Of a stretch of 31,220 nucleotides of DNA, positions 1-7,453 are shown one piece after another. Origin of the DNA: an uncultured Dialister sp. (GTDB lineage Bacteria; Bacillota; Negativicutes; Veillonellales; Dialisteraceae); the NCBI RefSeq assembly GCF_900541605.1, contig NZ_UQKJ01000012.1:1-31220 (forward strand). The letters run 5' to 3'. Made by a program: the position numbers and the translations under genes. A model generated the notes under the pieces. It saw nothing but the letters and a program-made list of their open reading frames with translations. It was not told where the DNA came from and ran no database searches. Position 1 is the first letter of the stretch. Every line of letters starts with the position of its first letter.

Positions 1-119
1 CACAACCCGGTCGGGCCAGCGAAGCGGCGCCCGACCCACAACCCTTATGCCCCATTCACCCCGTTTGGGCCGCTCGCCTATCTCTGATGAGAGCTCGACA
101 AACTGAAATATTCCCATGC
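1..119. other. Left edge, no gene seen
   Basis: GC-rich intergenic DNA with a small inverted motif (GTCGGGC near position 11 and GCCCGAC near 30) that resembles dispersed-repeat debris. No convincing ORF or promoter is visible. Confidence 0.4.
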
Positions 120-161
120 AAAAGGCCCGGGAAAATGATTTTTCATTTTCCCGGGCCTTTT
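120..161 (-). terminator. Rho-independent terminator of the ykvI-like gene
   Basis: A perfect stem of about 19 bp (AAAAGGCCCGGG... paired with ...CCCGGGCCTTTT) closes on a short T/A loop. It lies six bases beyond the stop codon of the transporter gene. On the minus strand the 3' arm ends in TTTT. The symmetry means it could also work on the plus strand. Confidence 0.85.
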
Positions 162-167
162 ACAGGT

Positions 168-1343
168 TCAGGCGTGAACAGCTTCTGTCTGTTCTTCCTC
201 TTCTGTATCCACAGATTCTTCTTTCTTGAAGATCTTGTACACACCTACCGTCAGAAGGGGCAGGAGGAAAAGAGCCATGAAAGCATAGGCCAGTGCCATG
301 TAACCCTTGGCGATGAGATCGATGATACCAATCTGAGCCAGGGCGATAGAAGCTGCCATGATGACCACCGTGGTGAGTCCTTTGTTCCTGCGGGACAGGG
401 CAGGCCGTCCTTTTTCAGCCAGTCCCTTGTCAACCCGGGCCAGCAGGGCATGAATCATACCGGTAGCTGTTTCGATGAGGGTCCATCCCATGATGAAGCT
501 GAAGGCCACCATGAGCCAGGAAGGAGCACCGCTTTCCTGCATCATCACCATCCAGGGCACCTGGGCACCAAGCACCTCTTTGGAAGGATAAAATCCCATG
601 ACAGAGAAATAGGTCAGGAACCAGGGAATCGTTGCCAGAAGGCCAGCCACGATACCGCTGACCACCGATTCCTTCCGTTTGGTCTGTTTCTTCACCGTAA
701 AGAAAGAAGCAGGGAATACGACAAGATTGCAGGCCATATAGAGAAGGCCGGTCCACAGGGCATGGCCCATGGTGGCATCGGGTACATAGGAATGGTCAGA
801 AGAAGCCATGACGGCGGCAATGTTTCCGGTATGTCCGGAAATGACGAGTACAGAAAATGTGAGATATCCTACGTAGAGTGCCACGGTGCCGAAGGTTTCA
901 AAGAAGGAAATCACCTTTTCCCCGTAGAAATTCAGAAGTCCTGCCACCACCATGATGCCTACCACACCGAACCAGTGGGAAACGCCGAACATCTGCTGCA
1001 CCACGGCACCGGTGGCAGAAGACATAACCGCCAGGATGATGACCATGAATACCGCATAGACCAGGTCGAAGACCCGGTACAGAGGACCCGCAATGGCCTC
1101 AATAAAAGACTTGTAATCGTACACATGGTACAGACGGATAAGCTCATAGCACAGCACCGCTACCAGGGCAAATCCCAGCATGATACCCAGGCCCGCATAC
1201 CAGCCATAGGCGCCGAATTTCGCACCGTACTCCACGATTTCCCGGCCCGTGGCATAGCCGCCGCCAATCATGACGGACTGCAGCACAATGCCCGGAAGAA
1301 GATACTTCCCCAGGTTCCCATCAAACATCGAAGATACTTTCAT
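168..1343 (-). CDS. YkvI-family inner-membrane transporter, predicted isoleucine-responsive
   Basis: The 391-residue protein is almost entirely hydrophobic, with about ten membrane segments. It begins with the Gly-rich segment GIVLQSVMIGGGYATGRE (residues 15-32), which resembles the unwound first helix of LeuT/APC-fold transporters and is typical of the YkvI family (COG3949). The family has no settled substrate. I chose the ATG at 1343 because AAGGAGGG sits just upstream; the longer open frame to 1520 only reads through the riboswitch. The gene stands alone between its T-box leader and a strong terminator. The leader's specifier reads AUC, so expression should rise when tRNA-Ile is uncharged, which points to uptake (or possibly export) of isoleucine or branched-chain amino acids. 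The family call is firm; the substrate is inferred only from regulation. Confidence 0.85.
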   Translation of the reverse strand: MKVSSMFDGNLGKYLLPGIVLQSVMIGGGYATGREIVEYGAKFGAYGWYAGLGIMLGFALVAVLCYELIRLYHVYDYKSFIEAIAGPLYRVFDLVYAVFMVIILAVMSSATGAVVQQMFGVSHWFGVVGIMVVAGLLNFYGEKVISFFETFGTVALYVGYLTFSVLVISGHTGNIAAVMASSDHSYVPDATMGHALWTGLLYMACNLVVFPASFFTVKKQTKRKESVVSGIVAGLLATIPWFLTYFSVMGFYPSKEVLGAQVPWMVMMQESGAPSWLMVAFSFIMGWTLIETATGMIHALLARVDKGLAEKGRPALSRRNKGLTTVVIMAASIALAQIGIIDLIAKGYMALAYAFMALFLLPLLTVGVYKIFKKEESVDTEEEEQTEAVHA

Positions 1344-1385
1344 AGTAGGTAGCCCTCCTTCAACTTTCGGCAGGGCAATCAAAAA

Positions 1386-1432
1386 GCCCCTGCCACAATA
1401 GACAGAGGCGGATGTTCCGCGGTACCACTCTG
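1386..1432 (-). promoter_or_regulatory. Second T-box antiterminator/terminator module
   Basis: Downstream of the first terminator lies a second T-box core, CAGAGTGGTACCGCGG (1417-1432). CAGAG can pair with CTCTG and GCGG with CCGC to form an antiterminator around the TGGT bulge. The competing terminator is GCCTCTGTC / GGCAGGGGC (1386-1409) followed by TTTTT. Only about 36 nt separate it from the first terminator, so there is no second stem I: one specifier would serve both switches. Confidence 0.85.
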
Positions 1433-1467
1433 ATTTATCACTCAGACACAAAGCATAAAGACGATGG

Positions 1468-1504
1468 AAAAGAAAAGCCCCTGTCCGAATCATCGGACAG
1501 GGGC
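1468..1504 (-). terminator. First T-box terminator
   Basis: An 11-bp stem GCCCCTGTCCG / CGGACAGGGGC with a six-base loop is followed on the minus strand by TTTTCTTTT. Its 5' arm overlaps the sequence that would pair with the first T-box (CAGGG with CCCTG), so terminator and antiterminator exclude each other. Confidence 0.9.
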
Positions 1505-1700
1505 GAAATCGCGGTACCACCCTGCATTATACTCATATGTCATAGTCCTGTAACGGGCACCCCCGCCTTCCTTACTGCTGCTTCAGGAAGGATGCTCCCA
1601 AGTGATTGTCCATGACCCGCCTGTACCGGCTTTCACCATACGCCGGCTCTCTGGGACATCGTCAGCCATGTCCATCTTGCTCATCGCTTCGTTATGGACT

Positions 1701-1728
1701 ATTATAGCACCCTCAAGCTCATTGTCAA
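1701..1728 (-). promoter_or_regulatory. Promoter of the T-box leader
   Basis: Consensus -35 TTGACA (1723-1728) and -10 TATAAT (1701-1706) are separated by 16 bp, and the T-box leader begins directly downstream. This is a perfect match to a vegetative sigma-70/SigA promoter. Confidence 0.85.
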
Positions 1729-1919
1729 GAAAAATCCATCTTCCCTGATTTCTTCACCTGATAGTCCAATAGTTAAATGATATTCAGGCAGCCGGAATGC
1801 ATCCAGCAGACAGAAACAGCGGCGACGCCGGGAGGCCCCATTTCTCTCCACCCAATTTTCAAAATTTTTCCCCAAAACCCCGTGCTATTGGCACTATCCT
1901 CACACTCCAAACCGTCTTC

Positions 1920-1928
1920 TGCTATAAT
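1920..1928 (+). promoter_or_regulatory. Extended -10 promoter for the plus-strand membrane protein
   Basis: TGCTATAAT lies about 35 bp before the proposed TTG start of the next gene. No good -35 is visible at the standard spacing, which is usual for extended -10 promoters. Confidence 0.6.
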
Positions 1929-1963
1929 ACATACAAAACTCTGTATCCCAAGGATGTGATTTC

Positions 1964-3058
1964 TTGCAACCCCAAACCCACAGTCTGAAAACTGCCTCCG
2001 GTATCCGTCCCCATTGGGTGCTCATGCTGGTTACATTTCTGTACATACTCATCAATATCACCCATCCCGAACTGAAGGGAACAGCCATCGCCTGTTCCAT
2101 AGGCCTCTTTGTCTTCTATACCTGGCGCCGGATTCTCATCATCCTCATTACCGCAGCCATTGCCTTTGCCCTGGTAGCCATCTTCCCTTTTCTGGCTCCC
2201 GTCGCCTTTATCCTCATGGTCATTATCTTCATAGCCCGTCTCAGCTATATCCTGAAAAACTGGCGGGCCGTGCTGGCAGGATTCTATATGTACGCCCTGG
2301 CCTTTGGGTTTGCTTTCTATGGCTCCGTATTTGGAGGATTGATCTGGGGCTTTTCTTTCTACCATTACCGTTTGAATGGTGTAGAGCCCCTTCTGGGATA
2401 CCAGGGTGTGAACTATACCCTGGCTGCAGTGGTAGCCCTCTTTTTCACGGGTATTTTCCATTTCATCATGCACTGGCTTTACCGCCATCACTATACTCTC
2501 CAGCAGGCCCTGCCCATCATGGGCGTAGCGCCGCTCCTCATCCTCCTTCTCTGCCTCCCCTTCCTCAAAGCCTTTGACAGCTTTGAAACGGGAGTGGATA
2601 CCGTGGATACCGGTGGCCATTCCTTCGACGGCATGGACGGGGGACACGTGGACACCGATGGTTTCGGTCATGGAGATACAGGAGACTTCAGCCATCCCGA
2701 TATCATTTCCCACGATTCCATGGATACGGGCCATGACATTTCAGATGCCCCCGGTGTCCACCACACCCACGATTACTTCCGCACCGGTCCGAATGGAGAA
2801 GTACAGCACGTAAGGGGCTACGAAGCCACCAATCCTGATGGCATCGTTGAAAATAACTATTCCTACCACGGAGACTCCTATGCCGACGGGACGGATACCC
2901 CGGTTTCGCCCGATTCCGTTCCCATCCATGGAGCAGATGGTTCCCTGACCGACACTGCCGCCGCCGATGACCCCCCTTCTGGCCGGTGCGGAAGCAGGGC
3001 TGGAAAAGGAAAGAAAAAGAGAAAAGGAACTGTCCCTGGACGATGCCATCCAAAATAA
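1964..3058 (+). CDS. Polytopic membrane protein with Asp/Gly/His-rich C-terminal tail; function unknown
   Basis: I do not recognise this gene. Residues 15-205 hold about six or seven hydrophobic helices. From residue 206 the composition changes sharply to a soluble tail rich in Asp, Gly, His, Ser and Thr (many GH, DTGGH, DTGH, HHTHD motifs), which could bind divalent metal. The TTG start is preceded by AAGGA nine bases upstream and by an extended -10 element; it is the only clear plus-strand gene in the window. The last 26 residues (GRCGSRAGKGKKK...) look out of frame. They follow a run of six C at 2971-2976, and one base fewer there would give an acidic/basic helical ending (LLAGAEAGLEKERK...LSLDDAIQ) that stops at 3074. 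So either the gene is frameshifted, or it has a slippery end, or the base run is a sequencing error. Confidence 0.7.
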   Translation: MQPQTHSLKTASGIRPHWVLMLVTFLYILINITHPELKGTAIACSIGLFVFYTWRRILIILITAAIAFALVAIFPFLAPVAFILMVIIFIARLSYILKNWRAVLAGFYMYALAFGFAFYGSVFGGLIWGFSFYHYRLNGVEPLLGYQGVNYTLAAVVALFFTGIFHFIMHWLYRHHYTLQQALPIMGVAPLLILLLCLPFLKAFDSFETGVDTVDTGGHSFDGMDGGHVDTDGFGHGDTGDFSHPDIISHDSMDTGHDISDAPGVHHTHDYFRTGPNGEVQHVRGYEATNPDGIVENNYSYHGDSYADGTDTPVSPDSVPIHGADGSLTDTAAADDPPSGRCGSRAGKGKKKRKGTVPGRCHPK

Positions 3059-3074
3059 CCGGAATGATTGCTGA

Positions 3075-3667
3075 TTGTTATTTGTAACCCGTCATTTCTG
3101 TTATAAAATTTATATTGAATTATATATAGAAATATACGCTAGCTAAATAGTCATTCATGTATTCTCTTTTTCGATTTTTTAGTATATAATCAGTGTGGAT
3201 GAGCACAGCAGCCCAACTGGGGAGAGGCCTCGAAAAAATCCCCGGGAAAAGCTCCTGCGGCAAGCCATCCTGCAAAGATGAATCCATAAGAGCTCCGGGA
3301 TGAAACCCGTTCGATGCAATGTCCTTTCCTGAACCATGCAGGGAAGGGCAGAAAAAGATTCTGTGTCGTCAAAAAATGAATCAGACAGATCCGCAAGCCT
3401 GAAGGAGCAGGCTCCGCAGCCCGGCCGCTGCAGAGCCCTCTCTTCGGGCTTGTTGTGATGCAATGCATGCCGTCGACCCTAGTACCGGGGCACCGGTTTT
3501 CTATTGATCATCTGGCCGGAAAATAGTCCACCTGCGGCGCTTTCCATCTGATATTTCTGTCCGTCATTTACGCCATGGGCCATTGCGTTTTCCCGGAAGC
3601 CAAGGGAGCTCCGCACAGGTGACTTCTCACATCAGCATAAAAACCGCCCTTCTCAACGGTTAATCAA
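3075..3667. other. 590-bp intergenic region, no gene seen
   Basis: The first 100 bases are AT-rich and contain no clear terminator for the plus-strand gene. The rest (3190-3640) is GC-rich with overlapping minus-strand frames of about 90 codons that lack ribosome binding sites and protein-like composition. I see no tRNA, riboswitch or insertion sequence. Confidence 0.4.
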
Positions 3668-3704
3668 TCAAAAAGAGAGAAAACCATTCAGGTTTTCTCT
3701 CTTT
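3668..3704 (-). terminator. Terminator of the biotin operon
   Basis: A 14-bp stem AAAGAGAGAAAACC / GGTTTTCTCTCTTT with a five-base loop is followed on the minus strand by TTTTTGATT. It lies 15 bp beyond the bioA stop codon. Confidence 0.88.
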
Positions 3705-3718
3705 CTGATGCTTACCGG

Positions 3719-5071
3719 TTATTCTCCCAGCACCGCATGGACCGCTTCTGTGCAGAGCTTCACCGCCTTGTCCATATCCTTTCTTTCGATGGTCAGGGGT
3801 GGATTGAAATAGATAATATCTCCCATGGGGCGAAGGACGAGTCCCAGGTCCATGGCCTTCCGGAATACGTGCCAGCCGATCCGCTTTGCCGGGTCGAAGG
3901 CTTTCTTCGTTTTAGGATCTTCCACCAGCTCTATGGCGTTGATGAGGCCGATATGGCGGATTTCCCCTACATTTTTGTGATGGCCCAGGGCCTTCATCAG
4001 TTCTTCGTGGAGATATTTCCCGTCTTCATTGACCTTTTCCAGGATATGGTCCCGTTTCATGATTTTCAGCACCGTCAGGGCAATGGCACAGCCCATGGGA
4101 TTTCCTGCATAGGTATGGCTGTGAACGAAGGCCTTATGGGTCCCATAGTCATCATAGAAGGCATCGTACACCTTATCGGTGGTAATGGTCATGGACATGG
4201 GCATATACCCCGCCGTAAGTCCTTTGCTGGTGCAGAGGATATCCGGAGAGACCCCGGCATGTTCAATGGCAAAGAGGGTACCGGTGCGGCCAAAGCCTGC
4301 CGCAATTTCATCATCGATGAGGAGGACGCCGTACTCATCGCAGAGTTTACGGAGCTTCCGGAGGTATTCCGCCGGATAAATCCGCATGCCCGCAGCACCC
4401 TGGAGAATCGGCTCCACAATGCAGGCCACCGTTTCTTTCCCGAATTTTCTGAAGGCCTCTTCAGCGCTTTCGAAGCATTCCACATTGCAGGTTTCCCGGG
4501 TCTTTCCATAGGGGCAGCGGTAGCAGTCCAGCCCTTTGAAATGGATATTATTCATGAGCATGGGGTGGAAAATCTTTGCATAGAGATCCATGGAACCTAC
4601 GGACAGGGCGCCGATGGTTTCCCCATGGTAGGACTCCGGCAGGCACATGAACTGGGTCCTTTCGGGATGTCCCGTCTGGTACTGATACTGGAAAGCCATC
4701 TTCAGTGCCGCTTCCACGGAAGACGATCCATTATCGTGGAACGTGAATTTCGTGAGTCCCTTCGGCAGGAGCGGTTCCAGTTCCCGGCACAGTTCGATGG
4801 CCGGCTTATGGGTGAAATTTGTGAAAATCACGTGTTCCAGCTGGTCCACCTGTTTCTTCAGGGCCTCGTTGATTTCAGGATTGCAGTGGCCCAGAAGGTT
4901 GCACCACCAGGAAGAAATGATATCCAGATACGCCTTGCCATGGGTATCGTACAGGTAGACCCCCTTCCCATGGTCCACCACCACCGGTGGAAATACTTCA
5001 TTATCCTTCATCTGCATGGCCGGATGCCAGATATATTTTTTATCTTCCGCTTCCCAATCAATTGTAGACAT
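3719..5071 (-). CDS. bioA: Adenosylmethionine-8-amino-7-oxononanoate aminotransferase (BioA/BioK type)
   Basis: This PLP enzyme of the class-III aminotransferase family converts 7-keto-8-aminopelargonate to 7,8-diaminopelargonate in biotin synthesis. The 450 residues have the usual length. Visible landmarks are SSWW (residues 53-56), the phosphate-binding GSSSVEAALK (115-124), the substrate/PLP loop YHGETIGALS (148-157), the cofactor Asp in LIDDEIAAGFGRTG (251-264) and the Schiff-base Lys283 in TSKGLTAGYMP. The Cys-containing segment YRCPYGKTRETCNVEC (184-199) resembles the Bacillus-type enzyme; that type uses lysine as amino donor in Bacillus subtilis, so the donor here is uncertain. AAGGAG precedes the ATG. 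It is the last gene of bioY-bioD-bioA and is followed by the operon terminator. Confidence 0.96.
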   Translation of the reverse strand: MSTIDWEAEDKKYIWHPAMQMKDNEVFPPVVVDHGKGVYLYDTHGKAYLDIISSWWCNLLGHCNPEINEALKKQVDQLEHVIFTNFTHKPAIELCRELEPLLPKGLTKFTFHDNGSSSVEAALKMAFQYQYQTGHPERTQFMCLPESYHGETIGALSVGSMDLYAKIFHPMLMNNIHFKGLDCYRCPYGKTRETCNVECFESAEEAFRKFGKETVACIVEPILQGAAGMRIYPAEYLRKLRKLCDEYGVLLIDDEIAAGFGRTGTLFAIEHAGVSPDILCTSKGLTAGYMPMSMTITTDKVYDAFYDDYGTHKAFVHSHTYAGNPMGCAIALTVLKIMKRDHILEKVNEDGKYLHEELMKALGHHKNVGEIRHIGLINAIELVEDPKTKKAFDPAKRIGWHVFRKAMDLGLVLRPMGDIIYFNPPLTIERKDMDKAVKLCTEAVHAVLGE

Positions 5072-5171
5072 GCTTTTCTCCTTTGATTACACGATTCATA
5101 CACATGGAACATTTCTATTTTCTAATGGCTCCCTCTCACCAGGATGCCATTCCAAAAATATTTCGGGACTC

Positions 5172-5846
5172 TCACACTTCTGCGTAGCAGGCTTCCAGAA
5201 TCTTCGGATTACAGTGAAGAATGGTATCTCCCTTCTTCACCCGGTCAATCACCTTCACCCCCGTGATTTCCTCAATCATGGCCACGTTATCCTCTTCCAT
5301 GACGCCGCCTTTCCAGTTGTTCAGGATAATGCCCTTGATAGGAATATGGCGGTTTTTGATGTATTCGCAGGTGGTCACCACATGGTTAATGGTTCCGAGG
5401 CCCGCATCGGCCACCACCAGCACCGGCAGCTTCAGCCAGCCGATGATATCGGTGAGGTAGTAATGGGCCTTTTCATCGTGCCGGATCGGGCAGACGATAC
5501 CGCCGCTGCCTTCCATGGTGACGTAGGGATATTTCTCCGTCACCCGTTTCCAGGCCTTCAGGATGACATCCTTCTCCAGGGGATGTCCCTCCAGACGGGC
5601 TGCCAGGTGCGGCGATACCGCATGCTGGTACAGATAAGAAAGGATCATATCCTCCGGTTCGTGGATATCCGCAAACTGATTGACAAATCCCGCATCCGAT
5701 GCGGCCACCGTAGGCGCACCGCTGATGGCCGCCTTATAGTAGCCCGCATCATAGCCGGCCTGTCTCATGGTTTTCACAATGAGAGCCGTCACATAGGTTT
5801 TGCCGATATCCGTATCGGTGCCGGTAATAAATAATCCTTTACTCAT
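5172..5846 (-). CDS. bioD: Dethiobiotin synthetase
   Basis: BioD closes the ureido ring of dethiobiotin from 7,8-diaminopelargonate, CO2 and ATP, directly after BioA in the pathway. The 224-residue protein opens with the P-loop GTDTDIGKT (residues 9-17). It keeps the catalytic Lys of YYKA (Lys38), the MEGSGGI segment (111-117, acidic Mg ligand Glu112), the VADAGLGT loop and the ILNNW nucleotide-recognition region. I use the ATG at 5846 because AGGGGG lies eight bases upstream and the P-loop then falls at its usual place; the extra eleven codons upstream look non-coding. It sits 75 bp downstream of bioY and 100 bp upstream of bioA. Confidence 0.96.
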   Translation of the reverse strand: MSKGLFITGTDTDIGKTYVTALIVKTMRQAGYDAGYYKAAISGAPTVAASDAGFVNQFADIHEPEDMILSYLYQHAVSPHLAARLEGHPLEKDVILKAWKRVTEKYPYVTMEGSGGIVCPIRHDEKAHYYLTDIIGWLKLPVLVVADAGLGTINHVVTTCEYIKNRHIPIKGIILNNWKGGVMEEDNVAMIEEITGVKVIDRVKKGDTILHCNPKILEACYAEV

Positions 5847-5921
5847 CACAAATTCCCCCTTGCACATAAATAGAAACATATAAAAAGGGATGGAAAGGAA
5901 ATTTCCTTCCCATCAGTTCCT

Positions 5922-6497
5922 TCAATCGTGAATGCCAAGAGCCTTCACCAGGCGCTTGGACAGGAAAGCAGCCAGGATGCAGAGGCAGATATCCCCCGGC
6001 ACAGCCAGGAGGAAACAGTACAGAATGACTGCCCATACACCGATGGTTTTCCCGATATAGAAATTATTGATGAAATATACATAGACCATACCGAAAAGAT
6101 AGACCACAGCCAGTCCGGCCAGATTGGCAAAAAGAACTTTACCAAAGGACCAGGAACCGCTCATCTCGCGCAGCTTGCCGGTGAGCCAGGCCCCTGCAAT
6201 GAACCCCACAAGGTACCCGAAGGTGGGCTGGAAAATATAGGATGGACCGCCGCCTTCCGTAAAGACAGGGACCCCCACGAGCCCAAGGAGTACATAAAGG
6301 GTCACAGAAAGGGCACCCCGCCGGCTGCCAAGGATCAGGCCTGCCAGCGTAGTAAAAAGAAGTTGCAGCGTAAATGGGCATACCGGCACAGGGATCCGGA
6401 TGAATGCCCCTATGGCAATGAGTGCCGTAAAGAGCCCAAACAAAACAATTTCCTTTGATTTTCCCTGTTCCCGTTCCATTGCATTTTCTCTGACCAT
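5922..6497 (-). CDS. bioY: BioY biotin transporter (ECF S component)
   Basis: A 191-residue integral membrane protein with about six hydrophobic helices. It matches the BioY family through FTALIAIGAFIRIPVPVCPF (near residue 20), the Gly-rich LILGSRRGALS loop, and the conserved GGGPSYIFQPTFGYLVGFI motif in the middle. BioY binds biotin and normally works with the shared EcfT/EcfA energising module, which is not encoded here. I prefer the ATG at 6497, with GAGG upstream, to earlier in-frame ATGs that lack a ribosome binding site and would extend into the promoter. Putting uptake first in an operon with two synthesis genes suggests both are controlled by biotin supply. Confidence 0.93.
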   Translation of the reverse strand: MVRENAMEREQGKSKEIVLFGLFTALIAIGAFIRIPVPVCPFTLQLLFTTLAGLILGSRRGALSVTLYVLLGLVGVPVFTEGGGPSYIFQPTFGYLVGFIAGAWLTGKLREMSGSWSFGKVLFANLAGLAVVYLFGMVYVYFINNFYIGKTIGVWAVILYCFLLAVPGDICLCILAAFLSKRLVKALGIHD

Positions 6498-6511
6498 GTT
6501 GCCTCGCCTCA

Positions 6512-6599
6512 TTGTAAACAATTTGTCACTGTATTTCTGTACACGCAGTTTACATATGAATATAATATAACAACTTCGCATGGTTTTCAACGTTTACAA
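6512..6599 (-). promoter_or_regulatory. Promoter of the biotin operon with repeated TTGTAAAC half-sites (candidate BirA operator)
   Basis: A promoter is visible with -35 TTGAAA (6585-6590), a 17-bp spacer and -10 TATTAT (6562-6567). Three half-sites overlap it: TTGTAAAC just upstream of the -35 (6592-6599), ATGTAAAC near the start site (6548-6555) and the inverted GTTTACAA (6512-6519). TTGTAAAC with a spaced inverted copy is the known form of BirA operators, but the inverted pair here is 28 bp apart rather than about 14-16. The promoter is likely; the BirA assignment is tentative. Confidence 0.5.
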
Positions 6600-6628
6600 T
6601 TAAAATGGACGCATTGATTTTAAAAAAG

Positions 6629-6672
6629 AATTGAGAGTTGAGAGTTGAGATCCCGCGGCTTTGCCGCAGCAC
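6629..6672. repeat. Dispersed GAGAGTTGAGAGTTGAG repeat with GCGGCTTTGCCGC hairpin
   Basis: Short direct repeats of GAGAGTTGA are followed by a small hairpin, GCGGC-TTT-GCCGC. A relative occurs at 10924-10964, also in a gap between genes. The rest of the 230-bp gap to the next terminator shows no gene. Confidence 0.6.
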
Positions 6673-6832
6673 CCACCAGAATCACTCTGTCTATTGCACA
6701 GGCATACATTTGAGGATGGTGTATTTTTCATTAACGGCTTCGCCACTCAGGTAAGCCTCTATCCACTTGTATGCATACTCAACCATACAACCCCCACAGG
6801 TTTGAACAGGCATCGCCCCACAAATCCCACGG

Positions 6833-6862
6833 AAAAAGCTTCGGGAATCATTCCCGAAGCTT
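6833..6862 (-). terminator. Terminator after the yfbR-like gene
   Basis: A 12-bp stem AAGCTTCGGGAA / TTCCCGAAGCTT with a three-base loop is followed by TTT on the minus strand. It abuts the stop codon of the nucleotidase gene. Confidence 0.88.
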
Positions 6863-7453
6863 CTATTTCACATTCCTGTTCAATTCATCCAGGGTTTCCC
6901 GGAAGCTTTCTGCGAAGTGGTCCATGAACCAGTCCACCTCTTCCAGGTGCAGGGCTCGCAGTTTTTCCTCGGTGGACTTGAAGGCCTCCTTGAATTCACT
7001 GTTTCCGTCCCGGATTTCCTCCATGCACTTCAGATAGGCGCTCATGGTGTCCGCCGCCTTGGCCAGGGGCCAGAGGGGATCCTTTTCCATGTCCACCACA
7101 AAGGGCTGATAAGAAGGCTGCAGTTCTTCCGGCAGCGTATGGAGCAGCTTCTCCCGGGCCCGGTCCTCGATCTTCTGGTACTGGTCCCGCAGGTCCCGGG
7201 TAAAATATTTCACCGGCGTCGGCATGTCCCCCGTAAATACCTCACTGGCATCGTGGTACAGCGCCAAAAGGGCTGCCCGCTCCGGATCCAGGTCCCTGTG
7301 GAAAATATCCCGGCCAATAACCGCCAGGGCATGGGCAATCATCACAGTCTGCAGTGTATGTTCCGCATCATTTTCGGGTATCGAATTTCTCATGAGCCCC
7401 CAGCGGGAAATATATTTCAGCCTTGACATGAAGGCGAAGAATGGATAGTTCAT
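6863..7453 (-). CDS. yfbR: HD-domain 5'-deoxynucleotidase (YfbR family)
   Basis: The 196-residue protein aligns by eye with Escherichia coli YfbR along its whole length: SRLKYISRWGLMRN, EHTLQTVMIAHALAVI, LLALYHDASEVFTGDMPTPVKYF, and AADTMSAYLKCMEE. The HD metal ligands are present (His32, His67-Asp68, Asp135). YfbR dephosphorylates deoxynucleoside 5'-monophosphates and takes part in pyrimidine and thymidylate salvage. I place the start at 7453, where the ATG overlaps the thiD stop codon as ATGA; the longer upstream frame is thiD read out of phase. The overlap implies translational coupling to thiD, and a strong terminator follows. Confidence 0.94.
   Translation of the reverse strand: MNYPFFAFMSRLKYISRWGLMRNSIPENDAEHTLQTVMIAHALAVIGRDIFHRDLDPERAALLALYHDASEVFTGDMPTPVKYFTRDLRDQYQKIEDRAREKLLHTLPEELQPSYQPFVVDMEKDPLWPLAKAADTMSAYLKCMEEIRDGNSEFKEAFKSTEEKLRALHLEEVDWFMDHFAESFRETLDELNRNVK

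Larger units (their letters stand above)
1386..1700 (-). promoter_or_regulatory. T-box riboswitch leader (AUC specifier, isoleucine type)
   Basis: Read on the minus strand, the leader has the ordered T-box landmarks. These are an AGAGAG/GCCGG block with GGTGAAAGCCGG in the distal part of stem I, a specifier-loop 3' side reading ACA-ATC-ACTTGGGAG (AUC at 1604-1606), a stem II/III region, and then the T-box core AGGGTGGTACCGCG at 1510-1523. The UGGU of the core would pair with an ACCA 3' end, as expected for tRNA-Ile. The base of stem I can form from GATGAGCAAG and CTTGGGAGCATC. Unusually, a second T-box core and terminator follow (see the separate entry). The T-box call is near certain; the isoleucine assignment rests on the specifier position. 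Confidence 0.93.

Noticed and set aside
87..1352. Plus-strand frame of about 420 codons over the transporter
   Set aside because: Antisense shadow rich in His/Gly/Arg with no ribosome binding site; the minus frame gives a clear membrane protein.
3179..3468. Two overlapping minus-strand frames of about 90 codons
   Set aside because: No ribosome binding site, no recognisable domain, and they overlap each other in different phases.
3737..5086. Plus-strand frame of about 450 codons over bioA
   Set aside because: Shadow of bioA, whose motifs and active-site lysine are intact on the minus strand.
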